Notes: generated from the sequence alone by a model not told the origin. A DNA stretch of 64,000 bases from Desulfovibrio sp. Huiquan2017 (GCF_017351175.1 NZ_JAFMPN010000002.1:186001-250000); one strand, 5' to 3'. Counted from the first letter of the stretch, positions 1 through 8,783 are shown. Translations and numbers: made by a program.

Positions 1-525
1 ACCGAAGATCCCGGCCGTCAGCAGGCCCATGCGGGTCAGGAAGTCCTGGGTGAGCATGTGCGGCTTGGTCCAGCGGAGCAGTCGGCGGCACAGGAGGTAC
101 ATGAGCATGGAGAAGAGCGCGGCCAGGATCGGGCAGAAGACCCAGGTGGACAGAATCCGGGTCAGCGCGCCGTAGTCGATGAGCGAGCCCGAGAAGAGGT
201 TCCAGCCCACGATGGACCCAACGATGGTCTGGGAGGTGGACGCCGGATAGCTCGCCTTGGTCATCAGGAACATGGTCACGGCCGAGGCCAGGGCGACCAT
301 GAAGGCCCCGGGCATGGCGTTGATGGAGCCCAGCTTGCCCAGGGTCTCGGAGGCGCCGCTTCCGCTGATCACCGAGCCGAGGATGACGAAGACGCTGCAC
401 CAGATGGCGGCGGTGCGGAAGCGGATCATCCGGGTGCCCACGGCCGTGCCGAAGACGTTGGACATGTTGTTGGCGCCCAGGGACCAGCCCAGGAAAATGC
501 CGCTGGAGAAGAAAATGGAGGTCAT
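1..525 (-). CDS. PiT-family inorganic phosphate permease, N-terminal part
   Basis: The gene runs off the left edge; the first 175 codons are present. It starts at ATG 525 and translates to a hydrophobic protein opening with a short helix followed by GANNMSNVFG, the PiT signature (usually GANDxxN), then TAVGTRMI and a conserved STSQTIVGSIVG segment. PiT permeases import phosphate (as metal-phosphate) with protons or sodium across the inner membrane. It lies 14 bases downstream of the DUF47 gene, the usual pairing, so the two form one operon. The Asn in place of the usual Asp in GANN is visible and could alter ion coupling; the second signature copy lies outside the window. Confidence 0.9.
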   Translation of the reverse strand, partial: MTSIFFSSGIFLGWSLGANNMSNVFGTAVGTRMIRFRTAAIWCSVFVILGSVISGSGASETLGKLGSINAMPGAFMVALASAVTMFLMTKASYPASTSQTIVGSIVGWNLFSGSLIDYGALTRILSTWVFCPILAALFSMLMYLLCRRLLRWTKPHMLTQDFLTRMGLLTAGIFG

Positions 526-539
526 TTCCGGCCTTTCTC

Positions 540-1190
540 CTACAGCGAGCGCTTGATGACGTAGATGGCCAGCTTGTCGGCGACGTCCTCGGCCTTGTCC
601 GCGATCTTGTCCAGGCTGCCCGTGTAGTCGCGCAACTGCATCTTGTGGCTCAGGCGCAGGGTGTCGTCGCGGAAGATGTCCCGCTGCAGGCGCGAGACGA
701 TCTTGTCGCACTCGGTTTCCCAGAAGGAGACCTTGTGCATGTGGTTGGTGATCGTGGACAGGTCCTTGAAGAAGGCCCGGGCCGAGAGGACGATGGCTTC
801 GGCGGTCTTGATGACGTTGTCGCTCAATTCGAGGATGCCCGCGTGAAAGCGTTCGGGGATCTCGGGGGATTCGATCTCGATGCGCCACAGCGCGCCCTTG
901 AACCCGCCCAGCAGGTAATCCAGGCTCTCCAGCAGCTCCAGCACGTCGCCGCGCGATTCGGGAATGAGGGTCTTGGAGTACAGGGCCGTCTCGATGGTCC
1001 GGCGCAGTTCGTCGCCCCGGTGTTCCTTGCGGGTGATGTCGATCAGTTTGGCCTCGAAGCCTTCGGCGTCGCCCGTCAGATAGGACTCGGTGCCGGACTT
1101 GAAGATCAGCCCGGATTCACTGATTTGATTCAGAAATTCGTCTATTTGTCTTTGGATTTTGATGCTGGAGCGCAGAATGTTGATTCCCAT
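540..1190 (-). CDS. DUF47/PhoU-like phosphate transport accessory protein
   Basis: A 216-residue, mostly helical protein beginning MGINILRSSIK. It has the PhoU-like helical repeats of the DUF47 family (TIGR00153-type), including segments such as ISESGLIFKSG near the start and DKIADKAEDVADKL near the end. DUF47 proteins sit next to PiT permeases and are thought to regulate phosphate uptake. An open frame extends further upstream, but that part is compositionally odd and overlaps the terminator of the next gene, so ATG 1190 was chosen. Spacing to the permease start is 14 bases. Confidence 0.85.
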   Translation of the reverse strand: MGINILRSSIKIQRQIDEFLNQISESGLIFKSGTESYLTGDAEGFEAKLIDITRKEHRGDELRRTIETALYSKTLIPESRGDVLELLESLDYLLGGFKGALWRIEIESPEIPERFHAGILELSDNVIKTAEAIVLSARAFFKDLSTITNHMHKVSFWETECDKIVSRLQRDIFRDDTLRLSHKMQLRDYTGSLDKIADKAEDVADKLAIYVIKRSL

Positions 1191-1305
1191 GATGCAAATC
1201 CCGGAGGTTGGAAGGTTTGAGACAACGGTCGATCGCCCCCGGGCGGATCGACCGGGAAGAAAGTTCACGGCTCCGGAGGCGGAGTCGCGATATGACAAGG
1301 AGGTC

Positions 1306-1339
1306 CGGCGCGGAGGCGGGGTGGACCCTCCGCGCCGGG
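1306..1339 (-). terminator. Strong hairpin downstream of the anion symporter
   Basis: A perfect 12-bp stem (CCGGCGCGGAGG / CCTCCGCGCCGG) with a 10-base loop starts 10 bases past the symporter stop codon on the minus strand. No good U-run follows, so it may act as an intrinsic or Rho-assisted terminator, or as a 3' stabiliser. Confidence 0.55.
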
Positions 1340-1348
1340 AAGGGGGCA

Positions 1349-2926
1349 CTACCAGAGTTTGCTGTCGAATCCCATGAGGGGCATGACGTACTGCACCCAG
1401 GGGACCAAACACAGCATGACGACGGTTTGCATCACGACGCCGTATTTGAATGACTCGAAACTGGAGTAGTGGTTGGCGAGGTAACAGATGGTTGCCGGTT
1501 TGCTGTTGAAGTAGAGGACATAGACCTGGTTGATCAGGAAGGCCATGGGCAGCGCGAAGCCGAGCACGTCCCACCCGAAGTTCTGGGCGACGCCGATGAT
1601 GATCGGGAAGAAGATCATGGTCCGCGCGGTCTTGCTTTGGTTCAGGATGGACGAGTAGTTGAACAGCGTGGCGAGGACCATGAAGATCAGGAGCTTGTTG
1701 GGGTCGCCGTTGAGGCCCATGGAGTCAAACAGGTTGTTGATGCCGATGCCGACGATGTTCGTGGCCTTGATGCCGCCGCCCAGGACGTAGGCACCGAAGC
1801 TGAACATGAGCAGGTGCCAGGGGATGTCGGTGTTGTTCCAGTCGATGACGCCGATCTTGGGAAGGCGGGAGAAGGACGGCAGCAGGCAGATGCCCGCGCC
1901 GGTCAGGGCCACCGCCGTGGCGCTCAGTCCGTGCAGCTTGTCCGTGGCCCAGAAACCGAGGACCAGGAGAAAGATCACGGCGGCCTTGATTTCATTCAGG
2001 GTCACGGGACCCATCTTTTCCAGTTCGCTGCGAAGCCGGTCCAGGCCGCCTTCGATAGAGGGATAGTTCTCTTGGCCCCGGATCGGAAAGACGAACCTCA
2101 CGCCGATCAGCCAGCCCAGAATGAGCACGATGAAGGCCAAGGGGGCCAGAGCCACGAACCAGTCCATGTAGAAGATTTGGGCGCCCGCGCCCGCCAGCAT
2201 GCTGGCGGCCACCAGGTTGGCGGCGGAACCGGTCATGTAGGCGCTGCACGACACGTTGATGCCGAGCAGGTTCTGGAGCACGAGGTTGCGGGCGAAGTTG
2301 TTGCGCGAATCGCCTCCCGTTGCGCCGTAGATGGCGCTGATGACCATGAAGATGGGCATCAGCAGGGCCGCCTTGGCTGCGGTGGCGTTGATGAACGCGC
2401 CGAGTATCAGGTTGAGGATCAGGAAGGTCCAGAAGACGGGCGTCGCGCGATGGCCCGCCTTGATGATGAATTTCAGGGCCAGCCGTTTGGCCAGGCCGGT
2501 GGCCACCAGCATGCTGGCGAGGATGAAGCTCGCGATGTTGAGGATCATGACCGGATGGCCGAAGAAGGCGTAAGCCGCCTTTTCCTTGAGGATACCGGAG
2601 AAGACCACGGCGAGGATCAGGAATATGGAGGTCAGGTAGTTGGGGATGGCTTCCGAGATCCAGAGGATGAGGGATGCGCCGAAGATGCCGAGCATGGTGT
2701 AGCAGTGCGCGGCCGGGACCTTGGTCTGTGTTGCGAAGGATTGTACTTCGAAGAATTGGAAATGGAACAGGCAGAAGAAAAGCACGGCCAGCGGAACGCC
2801 GACCATCTTGATTTTTTCCATCAAAGGCCCGGCGGGAAGCGTGGGCAGCTTCTCCAGCGTGTAGTTACGCATGTCCAGGGGATCAAAAGAGACACTGTCG
2901 GAAACTGTTTTTGGGGCAGCGGTCAT
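1349..2926 (-). CDS. DASS/SLC13-family anion:sodium symporter
   Basis: A 525-residue membrane protein with about a dozen hydrophobic segments after a 35-residue cytoplasmic leader. It carries the family-typical segments LILWISEAIPNYLTS near residue 90 and SAANLVAASML near residue 235, the latter being an SNT-like region. The family imports di- and tricarboxylates or sulfate using sodium; for this organism fumarate, succinate, citrate or sulfate are all plausible and the sequence does not decide. The start ATG 2926 is preceded by GGAAGGAG with good spacing. It is bracketed by a terminator hairpin downstream and a hairpin upstream, so it is probably its own transcription unit or weakly linked to the CYTH genes. 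Confidence 0.85.
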   Translation of the reverse strand: MTAAPKTVSDSVSFDPLDMRNYTLEKLPTLPAGPLMEKIKMVGVPLAVLFFCLFHFQFFEVQSFATQTKVPAAHCYTMLGIFGASLILWISEAIPNYLTSIFLILAVVFSGILKEKAAYAFFGHPVMILNIASFILASMLVATGLAKRLALKFIIKAGHRATPVFWTFLILNLILGAFINATAAKAALLMPIFMVISAIYGATGGDSRNNFARNLVLQNLLGINVSCSAYMTGSAANLVAASMLAGAGAQIFYMDWFVALAPLAFIVLILGWLIGVRFVFPIRGQENYPSIEGGLDRLRSELEKMGPVTLNEIKAAVIFLLVLGFWATDKLHGLSATAVALTGAGICLLPSFSRLPKIGVIDWNNTDIPWHLLMFSFGAYVLGGGIKATNIVGIGINNLFDSMGLNGDPNKLLIFMVLATLFNYSSILNQSKTARTMIFFPIIIGVAQNFGWDVLGFALPMAFLINQVYVLYFNSKPATICYLANHYSSFESFKYGVVMQTVVMLCLVPWVQYVMPLMGFDSKLW

Positions 2927-2950
2927 GTCATTCTCCTTCCATCATCGGCA

Positions 2951-2974
2951 CCCGGGGCCCTCACCGGCCCCGGG
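2951..2974. terminator. GC-rich hairpin between CYTH-like gene and symporter
   Basis: A perfect 9-bp stem CCCGGGGCC / GGCCCCGGG with a 6-base loop lies in the 87-base gap. No U-run follows on the minus strand, so it may attenuate rather than stop transcription into the symporter. Confidence 0.4.
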
Positions 2975-3013
2975 GGGTCTCTTTCGCACGGTGCTCGGGG
3001 CACCAGCAGATAT

Positions 3014-3649
3014 TTACACCATTCCGATGACGCTCTTTGCGGCTTTGAGGTAGTTTCTGTTCTCGAAGGAACCGATTTCCAGTGCTTCAATGGCCTTGGT
3101 CATGCCTGCGTAATCTTCGCTTTCGCAGCAGGCGGTCTCCAGGACGGCGCCGTTGAACTCGATGATGCCATATTCGCAAATGATCTTGTCCACGGAGAAG
3201 CCGAAGCGCTTCTTGAACACGGACACTGCGGCCAGGCCGGGATGGGCGTTCACGATGGCGATGAAGTCGTCGAGGGTGTACTCATCCTTGGTCAGATCCA
3301 CCTTGGCCTTCATGTTTTCAAGGATGGTGGCCACTTCGGCCCTGCCCACCGGGAACTGGAACTTGCCGCGCGGCTGGAAAATCTCGTAGCCGTTCTCTGT
3401 CTCGCCCACCTTGGTCTTGATGTCGAGCAGGCCGTCGCGGACCTTGACGTTGGCCTCGTTGGTGTAGGCGGACAGGAAGTAGGTTTCGCGGCTTTCGCGG
3501 ACCTTGAAGAGCTTGGCCTGCGCCTTCCACATGGATTTCTTCACGATGTCGAGGATGCCCTGGCCGAAAACGCGGAATTCCGCGCGGGGGACGATTTTCG
3601 AGGCTTCTTCGGCCGAAGTGGCCGTGTTGGCGGTGTATACGTCTGTCAT
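3014..3649 (-). CDS. CYTH-like conserved hypothetical protein
   Basis: A 211-residue soluble protein without signal peptide. I do not recognise an exact family, but it has features of the CYTH fold: an early AEFRVFG segment in place of the canonical ExExK strand, basic strands such as VKVRDGLLDIKTK near residue 70, and a late acidic strand IIEFNGAVLETACCESED resembling the metal-binding strand of CYTH proteins. The neighbour 23 bases upstream is a clear CYTH protein in the same orientation, supporting a duplicated and diverged pair. The canonical EXEXK catalytic pattern is not intact, so enzymatic activity is uncertain. ATG 3649 is preceded by a weak GGAG-like site. Confidence 0.6.
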   Translation of the reverse strand: MTDVYTANTATSAEEASKIVPRAEFRVFGQGILDIVKKSMWKAQAKLFKVRESRETYFLSAYTNEANVKVRDGLLDIKTKVGETENGYEIFQPRGKFQFPVGRAEVATILENMKAKVDLTKDEYTLDDFIAIVNAHPGLAAVSVFKKRFGFSVDKIICEYGIIEFNGAVLETACCESEDYAGMTKAIEALEIGSFENRNYLKAAKSVIGMV

Positions 3650-3672
3650 ACTTTTCTCCGGATGCTCAGTGG

Positions 3673-4137
3673 TTACCAGGTGGTGTACGGGTTGGCGACC
3701 AGGTTGGAGTTGTAGTAGCGGGGGTCGCCGGTGACTTCCTCGCCGACCCAGGAGGGTTTTTCAAAGGCCTGGTCTTCGCTCTTGAGTTCGATCTCGGCGA
3801 CTACGAGGCCCTTGTTGACGCCGAAGAACTCGTCCACTTCCCAAATGAATCCGCCGAACTCGATCTTGTAGCGGGCCTTTTCGATGATCGGCTGCTCGGC
3901 CAGGTTGTCGAGCATCTCGGTGCAGTCGCTGTGCGGAATCTCGTATTCGTATTCCACGCGGGTCGCGCCGGTGGTGATGCCCTTGATGGTCAGAAAGCCC
4001 TTGTCGTCGATGGTCCGGACGCGGACGGTACGCTCCTTGGCGCTGTTCAGGTACCCCTGACGGTAGTGGGTGCCCTTGGCCAACTCGCGCCAGTCGTCGC
4101 CGACCAGCAGGAACTTGCGTTCGATTTCTTTAGCCAT
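3673..4137 (-). CDS. CYTH-domain protein, probable inorganic triphosphatase-like
   Basis: A 154-residue protein starting MAKEIERKFLL, containing the defining ExExK motif (EIERK) followed by basic strands (VRVRTIDDKGFLTIKG) and acidic strands (VDEFFG, AEIELKSED) that build the CYTH tunnel. Small bacterial CYTH proteins bind divalent metal and triphosphates, and many hydrolyse tripolyphosphate. The open frame runs 18 codons further upstream, but ATG 4137 is preceded by GGAG at good spacing and gives the normal CYTH N-terminus. It is transcribed divergently from the LysR gene and followed at 23 bases by the CYTH-like gene. A link to phosphate metabolism is suggested by the nearby PiT/DUF47 genes, but that is inference. 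Confidence 0.85.
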   Translation of the reverse strand: MAKEIERKFLLVGDDWRELAKGTHYRQGYLNSAKERTVRVRTIDDKGFLTIKGITTGATRVEYEYEIPHSDCTEMLDNLAEQPIIEKARYKIEFGGFIWEVDEFFGVNKGLVVAEIELKSEDQAFEKPSWVGEEVTGDPRYYNSNLVANPYTTW

Positions 4138-4256
4138 TGGATTCTCCGATAAAAGTTTTGAGACAATGTTTGGTTGTTCAACAATGGACATTTATTACCG
4201 CGTCATTTATGATAAAAACAAATAATATCTAAGCATAATTGGTATGACGTGAAGTT
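4138..4256. promoter_or_regulatory. Divergent LysR/CYTH control region with palindrome
   Basis: This 119-base AT-rich gap separates divergent genes, the usual site for LysR autoregulation and target control. It holds the palindrome TTGTTCAACAA at 4174-4184, which fits the T-N11-A LysR box style. That the adjacent regulator binds here is inference. Confidence 0.4.
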
Positions 4257-5186
4257 ATGAATGAGACATCGCTGAAAGTATTCATGGCCGTGTGCGAGAC
4301 CGGCAGTTTCACCAAGGCGGCCGGGGAATTGTTCATCACTCAACCAGCGGTCAGCCGTCATGTGCAGGCCCTGGAACACCGCTACGGGGTGGACCTGTTC
4401 GAGCGTCGGGGGCGGAGCATCGAGCTGACGCCCAACGGGGAGATCCTGCGGGCCAAGGCGCGGGAGCTGTTTGCCCTGCACGCGGAGGTGGAGTCCTTGT
4501 TCGACGACATAGTCGAACTCCGGCGCGGGCGGATCACCATCGCGGCCTCGGCGGCCATCGCCACTTACCTGCTGCCGCCGGCCATCGCGGCTTTCCGCAC
4601 GCAGTTCCCGGGCGTGACTATCGAACAGCTCTCGGGCAACACCCACGTGGTCAAGCAACTCGTCGGCGACGGCGAGGCGGATATCGGTTTCGGCGGGGCC
4701 GCAGGCGTGGAGAGCCGACAGCTTCTCTGGGCCATGGTGCACAAGGAACGGTTGGTCATCGTGACCCGCACCGACAGCGAGATTTGCAAGAAATCGGTGG
4801 TCACCCCGGAGGACATGCGGGGATATCAGTTCGTCTGGCGCGAGAAGGGCACGCAGACCCGGCTCTACGTGCGCGAGCTGTTCAAGAACACGCCGATGCA
4901 GGAGCCGGGCGTGGTGGTCAACCGCGTGGCCACGGCCAAGCGGTTCGCCCAGGTGGAGGGTTGCCTGACGGCCCTGCCCTATTCGGCGGTCAAGCGGGAG
5001 GTGGACGACGGCAGGTTGGCCATCCTGAACGTCAAGGGGTTCGATTTCACCATGGACTTCAATGCGTTCGTCAACGCCAACCGTCGCCTTGGCACGGCCT
5101 GCCAGGCCTTTTTGCAACACCTGCTGAACCGGGCCGACTTCACCAATTCACGTTCCCTCAAGAAGCTTCTCCATCTCACCGGGTAG
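4257..5186 (+). CDS. LysR-family transcriptional regulator
   Basis: A 309-residue protein with an N-terminal winged helix-turn-helix (SLKVFMAVCETGSFTKAAG, then ITQPAVSRHVQALE) and a C-terminal periplasmic-binding-protein-like effector domain (RGRITIAASAAIATYLLPPA onward, about residues 90-295). LysR proteins usually bind between divergent genes and respond to a small ligand; the divergent partner here is the CYTH gene pair. The effector is not deducible. The start ATG 4257 has only a weak ribosome site, but the HTH begins immediately as normal for the family. A head-on neighbour (5430) is separated by a terminator. Confidence 0.9.
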   Translation: MNETSLKVFMAVCETGSFTKAAGELFITQPAVSRHVQALEHRYGVDLFERRGRSIELTPNGEILRAKARELFALHAEVESLFDDIVELRRGRITIAASAAIATYLLPPAIAAFRTQFPGVTIEQLSGNTHVVKQLVGDGEADIGFGGAAGVESRQLLWAMVHKERLVIVTRTDSEICKKSVVTPEDMRGYQFVWREKGTQTRLYVRELFKNTPMQEPGVVVNRVATAKRFAQVEGCLTALPYSAVKREVDDGRLAILNVKGFDFTMDFNAFVNANRRLGTACQAFLQHLLNRADFTNSRSLKKLLHLTG

Positions 5187-5349
5187 GGGCGGCGGACCGC
5201 ACTGGGCGCATGAAAGGGGGATGTCTTTCGTTGACGCCTTTTCGCAAACGAGAAAGGCCGCGCCGGATGCGGTGCGTTTCGAAGGGAGCCCCCCGGGCGG
5301 ATGAATCGCGGCGAAGGCGTCCGATGCTCGCCGCGTGACGGCTTTCGAG

Positions 5350-5386
5350 AAAAAAGGCTCCAGGCCGGGAATTCCCTGCCTGGAGC
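5350..5386 (-). terminator. Rho-independent terminator of the exported CYTH-like gene
   Basis: A perfect 9-bp stem GCTCCAGGC / GCCTGGAGC with a 12-base loop is followed on the minus strand by six U residues (A-run 5350-5355 on the plus strand). It sits 43 bases downstream of the stop of the minus-strand gene at 5430. Confidence 0.85.
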
Positions 5387-5429
5387 GCGAGTTAGAGCCG
5401 ACCCTCTAGTTGGCGGTCTTGCCGCCGGA

Positions 5430-7202
5430 TCATTTCATCAGCGTCGGGGTCCGTCCACGTTTGACGTTGACCTTGAGGAAGGCCGCGTTGGCGTCGCCCA
5501 CGGCATTGACGGCTGCGCCCCGGTTGGCCAGGGCAGCCACGATTTTTTTCAGTTCGGTCCGGTCCGGGCCCGCGAAGGCCACAAGTACCCCGTCCTTCAT
5601 GCCCGCAATGACGGCCGAGCAAGGGCCGGAACCCGGACCGTCGAGCACGACCACCGGAAGCGCCTTGCCGTTCTCCTTCACCAAGGTCTGACGAACCGAA
5701 CCGGCGGCGGCCCGCTTCCCGTAGGTTGCGGCGACCTTTTCGGCGGCGGAGTCCGTTTTGCCCAGCAGGACGTTCACGGTGCCGTCCGCGTTGCGGCATT
5801 GCGGTCCTTCCAGCGCCTTCAGGAAGTCGTCCGAGGCGTGGAACCGTCCGGAGAGGCCGAGGCTTATTTCGGTTTTGGACGCGCCTGGATCGGCCGCCAG
5901 CAGGCCGTTTCGCTTGAGCGTGGCGGACAACCATCGGTCGCGGGCGTCCAGCTTGGCCTTCTTCGCAATGTCGCCGGAAAAGCCGATTTCGGCCAGTACG
6001 GGAACGGTGTCGCCCTTGACGGTCCAGACCTGGAGCTCGACTCCCTTGCCTTTGAACTCGCCTTGGATGATCGAGCCCTTGAATTTACCCATGCTCATGA
6101 CCGGGCTCGCGCCGATATTGGCCAGGCCCTGGGCGCGCAGTCCCCGGGTGAGCGCATAGAAGGCGGGGTCCCGCCGTTCGAGGAGCGCGAACACTTCGGC
6201 GGGCGTTGTGGTAGTCAGGTCGAGGTCGTCCCGGCGCACAGGGGTGTCCACGGAGTAGGAATAGGCCTCCTCGCCGAAGAACGCGTCGATTTCGCCGCCC
6301 GGCTTCCGGCCGAAGAACGTGACCTTGCCCACGTCGGCGCTGCGGGATTTCAGCGTGATCTTGGATTTTTCCGGCTTCTTGAGGTCGAAGCGCACGCGCA
6401 GGACCTGGTTGCGTTTCTTTAGGTAGCGGTCATAGGTGTCGATGTAGAACCCTTCCTTGTATGCGGGCTTGTTCTTCCACTTGATGAAGGGGGTTTTCTC
6501 CATGAACGCCTTGGACAGCTTGCCCGTGCCCGGAATCAGCGCTCCGGCGGGATCGAGCTGGTAGTGATATTCGATGTCGGTCATGTCGCCCTTGGTGGCG
6601 AACTGTTGCCTGGCCCCGTACTGGGGCAGGTACTCCACCTTGACCGCGGAAACGCCGGGGGCCAGGGAAGCGAACAGGGAGGCGGCGTTCTTCAACTGGG
6701 CCTCGGTACGGTCCGCGCGCCCCTTGCTGAAACGGCTGGACTTGTTGTTCATGACCCAGGCGTTCTTTTCGTGAAAGAGCTCACCGGCGATGCGGGCGGG
6801 TTCGCCTCCCACCAGGGCCGCGTGGCCGTACTTCTCGCTGTATCCGTCGCCTTTGACCGAGCCGTCTTCGGGGCGGACGAAACCGTGCCGGTAGGTCTGT
6901 CCCCAGGGCGATTTGGCTTCTTCCCCGAGAATGAAGCGGCCGTCCTTGTCGATGATCCAGATGTAGTCCGTGTCCTCGTCCACGAAGAGGGGAGTCTCGG
7001 GGCTTGCTATCTGCATGTAGGGATTGGTGGCGACCCTGCCCGAGTAATCCGTATCGTAATATTTCAGGTAGCCGGGAGCGGAAAGCGCTCCGAATCGGCT
7101 GTCCAAGTCCGATCCGGCGAATGCCGTCGCGGCGACGGACGCCGCCAGCAGGGCGGCGGCGCAAAACCGGACCGCCGACCGCATGAAGCCAACACTGTGC
7201 AT
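5430..7202 (-). CDS. Large exported protein with CYTH-like segment, unknown function
   Basis: A 590-residue protein with a clear signal peptide (hydrophobic CAAALLAASVAATAFA, cleavage near residue 29), so periplasmic or secreted. I do not recognise the N-terminal region (residues 30-215). Around residues 235-340 a segment with YIDTYDRYLKKRNQVLRVR and SKITLKSRSADV resembles the YYDT/LRxR strands of CYTH and adenylate-cyclase-like proteins. The C-terminal third ends in a smaller alpha/beta region with CSAVIAGMKDGVLVAFAG. The start ATG 7202 is preceded by AGAGG at good spacing. Being the third CYTH-related protein in 4 kb is notable. An exported polyphosphate- or triphosphate-binding role is possible but unproven. 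Confidence 0.6.
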   Translation of the reverse strand: MHSVGFMRSAVRFCAAALLAASVAATAFAGSDLDSRFGALSAPGYLKYYDTDYSGRVATNPYMQIASPETPLFVDEDTDYIWIIDKDGRFILGEEAKSPWGQTYRHGFVRPEDGSVKGDGYSEKYGHAALVGGEPARIAGELFHEKNAWVMNNKSSRFSKGRADRTEAQLKNAASLFASLAPGVSAVKVEYLPQYGARQQFATKGDMTDIEYHYQLDPAGALIPGTGKLSKAFMEKTPFIKWKNKPAYKEGFYIDTYDRYLKKRNQVLRVRFDLKKPEKSKITLKSRSADVGKVTFFGRKPGGEIDAFFGEEAYSYSVDTPVRRDDLDLTTTTPAEVFALLERRDPAFYALTRGLRAQGLANIGASPVMSMGKFKGSIIQGEFKGKGVELQVWTVKGDTVPVLAEIGFSGDIAKKAKLDARDRWLSATLKRNGLLAADPGASKTEISLGLSGRFHASDDFLKALEGPQCRNADGTVNVLLGKTDSAAEKVAATYGKRAAAGSVRQTLVKENGKALPVVVLDGPGSGPCSAVIAGMKDGVLVAFAGPDRTELKKIVAALANRGAAVNAVGDANAAFLKVNVKRGRTPTLMK

Positions 7203-7252
7203 AACACGACCTCTTTGGTGAAAGGGTGAATGGGGACCTAGGGCCTGAATCG

Positions 7253-7438
7253 CTATCGAGCCGTCCTGAACCGGTATACTCCCGAGGGAGCGTCCACGAC
7301 GTGGTCATTGCCGCTGATCAGGAGGAACGTGCCGTCGTCCATGAACGCCATCCCTTCCACCTCGGAGGGCATGGCATGCGTGGTGCGGTCCCTGGAAGAC
7401 GAAACTGCCGCCCGGGCGGTTCTTGCGACGTACTGCAA
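7253..7438 (-). pseudogene. C-terminal remnant resembling phytase-like/esterase-like beta-propeller
   Basis: The minus-strand frame ends with EVEGMAFMDDGTFLLISGND and GVYRFR, typical of the last blades of the 'esterase-like activity of phytase' or strictosidine-synthase-like propellers. Only about 40 residues look protein-like; upstream codons do not, and no full domain exists. It is probably the 3' scrap of a lost gene. The rest of the 7203-7718 gap shows nothing else I can support. Confidence 0.45.
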
Positions 7439-7718
7439 GGCGCCGCTCTTTTGCTATACAAGGCCAAGCAATGACACCCTATCGGCATGGAAGGAAGGTG
7501 GTCCAATACCGTCTCGACATGTATCGCATGCGGGAAAGACATGAATAACGGCGTTTCTTGGCCAGAAAACGGGAATATTCGGGGCGTGCGGATTGCGATC
7601 CGCGCTATCCCCGTTGTTCCGCGTCGTTGGTGGAAAAGGCGGGAGGATGACTACAGTTTCAATTCGCTGTTTGTGACCGTGTGAAATGCCGTGCTGCCAA
7701 TGGGCAACCGCCCGAGGG

Positions 7719-8783
7719 TCAGGATGCGTCGTTCAGCATGTGGAGTTTGCGGGCGCAGACGGGGCAGAGCCCGTTCTCGTCCAGGGCGGCCGTTTTGGCT
7801 CGGCACCGTTTGCAGGTCCCGGTATCGCCCCGGAACAGCACCCGGGGAGAGGCCGCAAGGGATTCGAGGCTTGCCGGAGAGAGGGAGAGAACGCTCGGCA
7901 GGCAGACCTTGACGCAGGCTCCGCAGGCGACGCAGAGGGCGGGGGTGAACGTCAGCGTCCGCACGCTGTCTCCGGTCAGCGTTAGCGCCCCGGTCGCGCA
8001 GGCTTTGGCGCAGGCCCCGCAGGCCGTGCAGTTGCCGTTGCTTCGCATGGTCCCTGCAGCCATCCCGCCGGGGAGGGGCCCCCGGGCGTCCAGCGTTCGC
8101 AAGAGCCCGGCCAGCGATGCCCGTTTGCCTGTGCCGGGGGTCGGGGCCTTGGCGGCGGATTCGGTCCGGCCGCCACGCAGCAAGCCCAGGAAATTTCTTC
8201 GAGAGAGCGACACGTCGCCTTCCCGCCGTGGGGGCGCGTCGCTTTTTAACGTCGTCTTCACGGCGAAGGGCTGTGCCGGGGCGTCCTTCGACCGGGCCAG
8301 GACGGCTTCGGCCTGGGCCAGGGTGGCCGTGAAGGTGTTGTTCCCGTCGCCGTTTTGGCAGGCGGAGCAATCCCCGGTGAGAAACGTGACGGTTCGCCTG
8401 TGGAGAAGCCAAAGGGCGAGCAGGGTCTCAAGCCCGAGGCAGGAAAGGCAGCCCTGGACCCGGTGCTCGCGCTGTTCGGTCGGCCCGGCTTGGGGGCAGC
8501 GCAGGACCTGAGCGGCGTGGCCCGTGCCTTTCGGGATATCCCGGAGCAGGACGGCCGCGGCCGGATGGGCCAGCGCCTCCGTGGGGCATACGGAGGCGCA
8601 GGCTCCGCAGCGTCTGCACGCATCGGCCTTGATGGCCGGTTCGCCGTGCAGACTGAGCGCCTCCGTCGGGCACGCCGCCAGACATCGTCCGCACCGGACG
8701 CCGAGGCGCTCCGGGCAGCGCGAGGGGGTGATGACTGGCGTATCGAGTATGGCGGCGTCCCGATGGAAGCTAGGCTTGCCCAG
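7719..8783 (-). CDS. Polyferredoxin associated with the dms operon; no standard start codon
   Basis: The reading frame is continuous and clearly coding from about 8783 to 7719. In order it encodes a 4Fe-4S pair (RCGRCLAACPTEAL, CRRCGACASVCPTEAL), a Cys-rich middle (GCLSCLGLETL, GDCSACQNG), a twin-arginine-like SRRNFLGLL in the middle of the chain, a second ferredoxin pair (CTACGACAKAC, CVACGACVKVC) and a C-terminal zinc-ribbon-like CKRC...CPVC. It probably relays electrons for the DmsABC reductase or its maturation. There is no ATG, GTG or TTG in frame upstream of a GTG at 8261, which would cut the protein in half. CTG 8783 was taken as the most likely start; ATA 8750 is an alternative. It overlaps the end of the torD-like gene. 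Confidence 0.65.
   Translation of the reverse strand: MGKPSFHRDAAILDTPVITPSRCPERLGVRCGRCLAACPTEALSLHGEPAIKADACRRCGACASVCPTEALAHPAAAVLLRDIPKGTGHAAQVLRCPQAGPTEQREHRVQGCLSCLGLETLLALWLLHRRTVTFLTGDCSACQNGDGNNTFTATLAQAEAVLARSKDAPAQPFAVKTTLKSDAPPRREGDVSLSRRNFLGLLRGGRTESAAKAPTPGTGKRASLAGLLRTLDARGPLPGGMAAGTMRSNGNCTACGACAKACATGALTLTGDSVRTLTFTPALCVACGACVKVCLPSVLSLSPASLESLAASPRVLFRGDTGTCKRCRAKTAALDENGLCPVCARKLHMLNDAS

Noticed and set aside
1469-3715. Plus-strand open frame of 748 codons
   Set aside because: Low-complexity, acidic and His-rich antisense of the symporter and CYTH-like genes; typical artefact of high GC.
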